64,000 nt of DNA from Effusibacillus dendaii (lineage in GTDB: Bacteria > Bacillota > Bacilli > Tumebacillales > Effusibacillaceae). A program made the translations under genes and the position numbers. The stretch spans positions 1,216,501-1,280,500 of the forward strand of contig NZ_AP023366.1 in NCBI RefSeq assembly GCF_015097055.1, in the 5' to 3' direction. The notes below the pieces were generated by a model. The model had not been told where the DNA came from and did not search any database. It worked only from the letters and a program-made list of their open reading frames with translations. This document shows, piece after piece, positions 62,136 to 64,000 of this stretch (the first letter of the stretch is position 1; each line of letters begins with the position of its first letter).

Positions 62136-63236
62136 ATGTCCGCACCGGTCAATTTTTCGATGCAGTCTGAAATTCATGAATATGCATTGCTGTCTTCCGA
62201 AGAGTTGGATGAACGGATTCGAGCCGCCAAACGAGCGTTGGATAAAGATCTCGTGATTTTAGGACACCACTACCAGCGGGATGACGTCATTGCCCATTCT
62301 GACCATCGCGGTGATTCGCTGCAGTTGGCACGAATTGCCGCCTCACTGGACAGTGCCCGCTATATCGTTTTTTGCGGCGTACATTTCATGGCGGAAACGG
62401 CTGACATATTGACCGCCAGCGAACAGATCGTAATCCTGCCTGATCAAAATGCAGGCTGTTCGATGGCCGATATGGCAGATGATCAGGAAGTGGAAGAATG
62501 TTGGGAAATGATCACGAATCTGTACGGAGATTCCATCATCCCGGTAACGTACGTGAATTCCACCGCTGCCATTAAATCGTTTGTCGGGCAACACGGCGGG
62601 CTGACCATCACTTCATCGAACGCCGAAAAAATATTTGCTTACGCACTGCAGGCGAAACGGCGCATCCTGTTTCTGCCCGACCAACATTTAGGGCGCAATA
62701 CGGCAGTAAAATTTGGCATTCCGCTGAACGAAATGTGCGTTTACAACCCGCAGCAAATGAATCTTGAGTTTCCTTACGGAAAAGGAGACCCGCGTGTTAT
62801 ACTTTGGAAAGGACACTGTTCGGTGCATACCAAATTCGAGCCGCGCCATGTTCATGAAGTGCGTGCCAAATATCCGGGTATCCGTGTCCTGGTGCATCCC
62901 GAATGTATGCATGAAACAGTCCAATTGGCAGACGAAAACGGTTCCACCGATTTTATCATTAAAGCGGTTCGCAATGCTCCCCCCGGTACCAAATGGGCGA
63001 TCGGCACGGAGCATAATCTGGTGAACCGCTTAAAACAGGAACACCCGGAACAACTGATTGTTTCCTTGAACGAAATGATTTGCCCTTGCTTGACCATGAA
63101 CCGGATTGACCGGCCGCACCTGCTTTGGTCGCTCGACAACATTCTGACCGGCAAGCCGCAAAACATCATCATGGTCCCGCCTGACACCGCCCGCTGGGCG
63201 AAAGCGGCAATCGACCGGATGCTGCAAATTTCCTGA
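62136..63236 (+). CDS. nadA: Quinolinate synthase (4Fe-4S)
   Basis: The 366-residue enzyme condenses iminoaspartate with DHAP to quinolinate. Cluster cysteines are expected in VFCGVHFMAETADIL, VHPECMHE and MICPCLTMN; other motifs are ILGHHYQRDDVIAHSDHRGDS and LPDQNAGCSMADMADD. The length fits the longer Bacillus-type NadA. GAAGAGGGG is the ribosome site. The cluster is probably supplied by the divergent NifS. Confidence 0.96.
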   Translation: MSAPVNFSMQSEIHEYALLSSEELDERIRAAKRALDKDLVILGHHYQRDDVIAHSDHRGDSLQLARIAASLDSARYIVFCGVHFMAETADILTASEQIVILPDQNAGCSMADMADDQEVEECWEMITNLYGDSIIPVTYVNSTAAIKSFVGQHGGLTITSSNAEKIFAYALQAKRRILFLPDQHLGRNTAVKFGIPLNEMCVYNPQQMNLEFPYGKGDPRVILWKGHCSVHTKFEPRHVHEVRAKYPGIRVLVHPECMHETVQLADENGSTDFIIKAVRNAPPGTKWAIGTEHNLVNRLKQEHPEQLIVSLNEMICPCLTMNRIDRPHLLWSLDNILTGKPQNIIMVPPDTARWAKAAIDRMLQIS

Positions 63237-63263
63237 TTTCTTGTTAAAGGAGGATGTCTGTAC

Positions 63264-63773
63264 ATGGATCGCCGACAGCAGCTGTTAGAGATTTTGAAAG
63301 CATCAAAAGATCCGATTGCGGGCGCCGATCTGGCGGAACGATTGGATGTCACACGGCAGACCATTGTGCAAGACATTGCATTTTTGCGAAGAGACGGATT
63401 TTCGATCATCAGTACAACACAAGGTTACATTTTGGAACGGACACCCAAAACACGTCATCGCGAAATATTGAAAATTATCCATACGTCTGAGCAGCTGCCA
63501 AGAGAACTGGAAATTCTGGTAGCCCACCATGTTATGGTCGAGGATGTGTTTATTGAGCACCCTGTCTATGGCCGGATTCGCGGCTCGCTTGATATTGCCA
63601 CTCTGAAAGATGTGAAAGAGTTTCTGCAAAAGCGGTCGGAATCCGGTATCCCACTTTTTTCGGAAGTAACTGGCGGACTGCACTACCATACGCTGGCGGC
63701 AGACGATCCGGAATCGATTCAGGCAGCGAAAGAAGCGCTCCGCGCAGAAGGATACGCTTGTTGGTTAGTCTGA
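63264..63773 (+). CDS. niaR: Transcriptional repressor of NAD synthesis, NiaR (YrxA)
   Basis: The 169-residue regulator has an N-terminal HTH_11 winged helix (MDRRQQLLEILKASKDPIAGADLAERLDVTRQTIVQDIAFLRRDGFSIISTTQGYIL). The C-terminal 3H domain contains three conserved histidines (LVAHHVMVEDVFIEHPVYGRI and GGLHYHTLA) that bind a metal and nicotinate. AAAGGAGG precedes the ATG. It closes the nad operon it presumably represses; its last 9 bp overlap a convergent GNAT gene. Confidence 0.94.
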   Translation: MDRRQQLLEILKASKDPIAGADLAERLDVTRQTIVQDIAFLRRDGFSIISTTQGYILERTPKTRHREILKIIHTSEQLPRELEILVAHHVMVEDVFIEHPVYGRIRGSLDIATLKDVKEFLQKRSESGIPLFSEVTGGLHYHTLAADDPESIQAAKEALRAEGYACWLV

Positions 63774-64000
63774 ACCATACAATTGATCGATCGGCACTAC
63801 CCGTTCCATATGCATGTCCGGAACGGCCACCGTTTGAAATCCGAATTTTTCGTAAAGCCCTTGCGCGTCTTGAGTCATCAACATGAAGCGGCGGATCCCC
63901 TGCAAATCGGGATGCGACAAAATCGACTCCAGCAGTAATTTGGACAGTCCCCGTCCGCGGTGCGGCTCTGTAATAAATACGTCAGCCAGATAGGCATATG
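63765..64000 (-). CDS. GNAT family N-acetyltransferase, C-terminal part (partial)
   Basis: Seventy-seven codons are visible before the right edge. They read AYLADVFITEPHRGRGLSKLLLESIL, the acetyl-CoA binding motif A (RGRGLSKLLL) of GNAT enzymes, then MLMTQDAQGLYEKFGF, motif B with the usual YEKFGF. Substrate unknown. The stop codon TAA at 63765-63767 lies inside niaR, so the two convergent genes overlap tail to tail. Confidence 0.85.
   Translation of the reverse strand, partial: YAYLADVFITEPHRGRGLSKLLLESILSHPDLQGIRRFMLMTQDAQGLYEKFGFQTVAVPDMHMERVVPIDQLYGSD

Overview
The window is chromosomal DNA from a Gram-positive, low-to-mid GC, endospore-forming Firmicute of class Bacilli. Several blocks keep Bacillus subtilis-type gene neighbourhoods: ireB-ruvX-DUF1292-mltG-trmR, cymR-iscS, rarA, a hisS-aspS pair behind a T-box, and nifS divergent from nadBCA-niaR. 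A YheC/YheD spore-coat ATP-grasp gene is also present. The style fits Alicyclobacillaceae (Effusibacillus/Tumebacillus-like), but the genus is a guess.

Layout. 1-2.6 kb: branched-chain amino-acid uptake genes and a LacI regulator, each preceded by the same perfect palindrome. 2.7-5 kb: an AT-rich island with a truncated phosphatidyltransferase and a ParM/ParR-like plasmid-segregation pair with its own candidate operator and terminator. 5-10.9 kb: an epimerase, a cyclase, a DUF342/FapA-like protein paired with a triple-GAF protein, and an unknown acidic protein. 11-18.5 kb: a cell-wall and RNA-housekeeping block (PBP, trmR, mltG, DUF1292, ruvX, ireB, AI-2E-type exporter, DUF116, zinc ribbon, PRC-barrel). 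18.5-19.8 kb: a decayed class-C-like group II intron just behind the iscS terminator. 19.8-25 kb: iscS, cymR, a YczE-like membrane protein, a repeat-rich gap, rarA and threonine aldolase. 25.2-31.6 kb: the menaquinone cluster menF-D-H-B-E, with menC separate at 37.7 kb.

31.7-37.7 kb is a ketone-body module: acyl/acetoacetyl-CoA synthetase, 3-hydroxybutyrate dehydrogenase, GntP permease and a PAS-type sigma-54 activator. It has a recognisable -24/-12 promoter and three TCCA-N6-TGGA dyads as likely activator sites. 38.9-48.7 kb is accessory and eroded: a methyltransferase, the coat ATP-grasp gene, an amber-interrupted secreted-protein gene, a TetR remnant against mnmA, a molybdenum hydroxylase operon whose large subunit is frameshifted at a T8 run, a frameshifted TerC-like gene and two small membrane proteins. 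48.7-52.5 kb: aspS, hisS, then a 277-bp hairpin element inserted between hisS and its T-box. 52.5-56.4 kb: a methyltransferase, a glycosyltransferase scrap and an arsenic operon (arsR-acr3-decayed arsC-arsI-arsC). 56.4-64 kb: acyl-CoA synthetase, nifS, nadB-nadC-nadA-niaR and a partial GNAT gene.

The strongest non-routine signals are the chromosomal ParM/ParR module, the complete sigma-54 ketone-body circuit, the palindromic element inside the hisS leader, the intron remnant behind a terminator, and the concentration of broken genes between 40.8 and 55 kb. No CRISPR array, rRNA or tRNA gene was seen.
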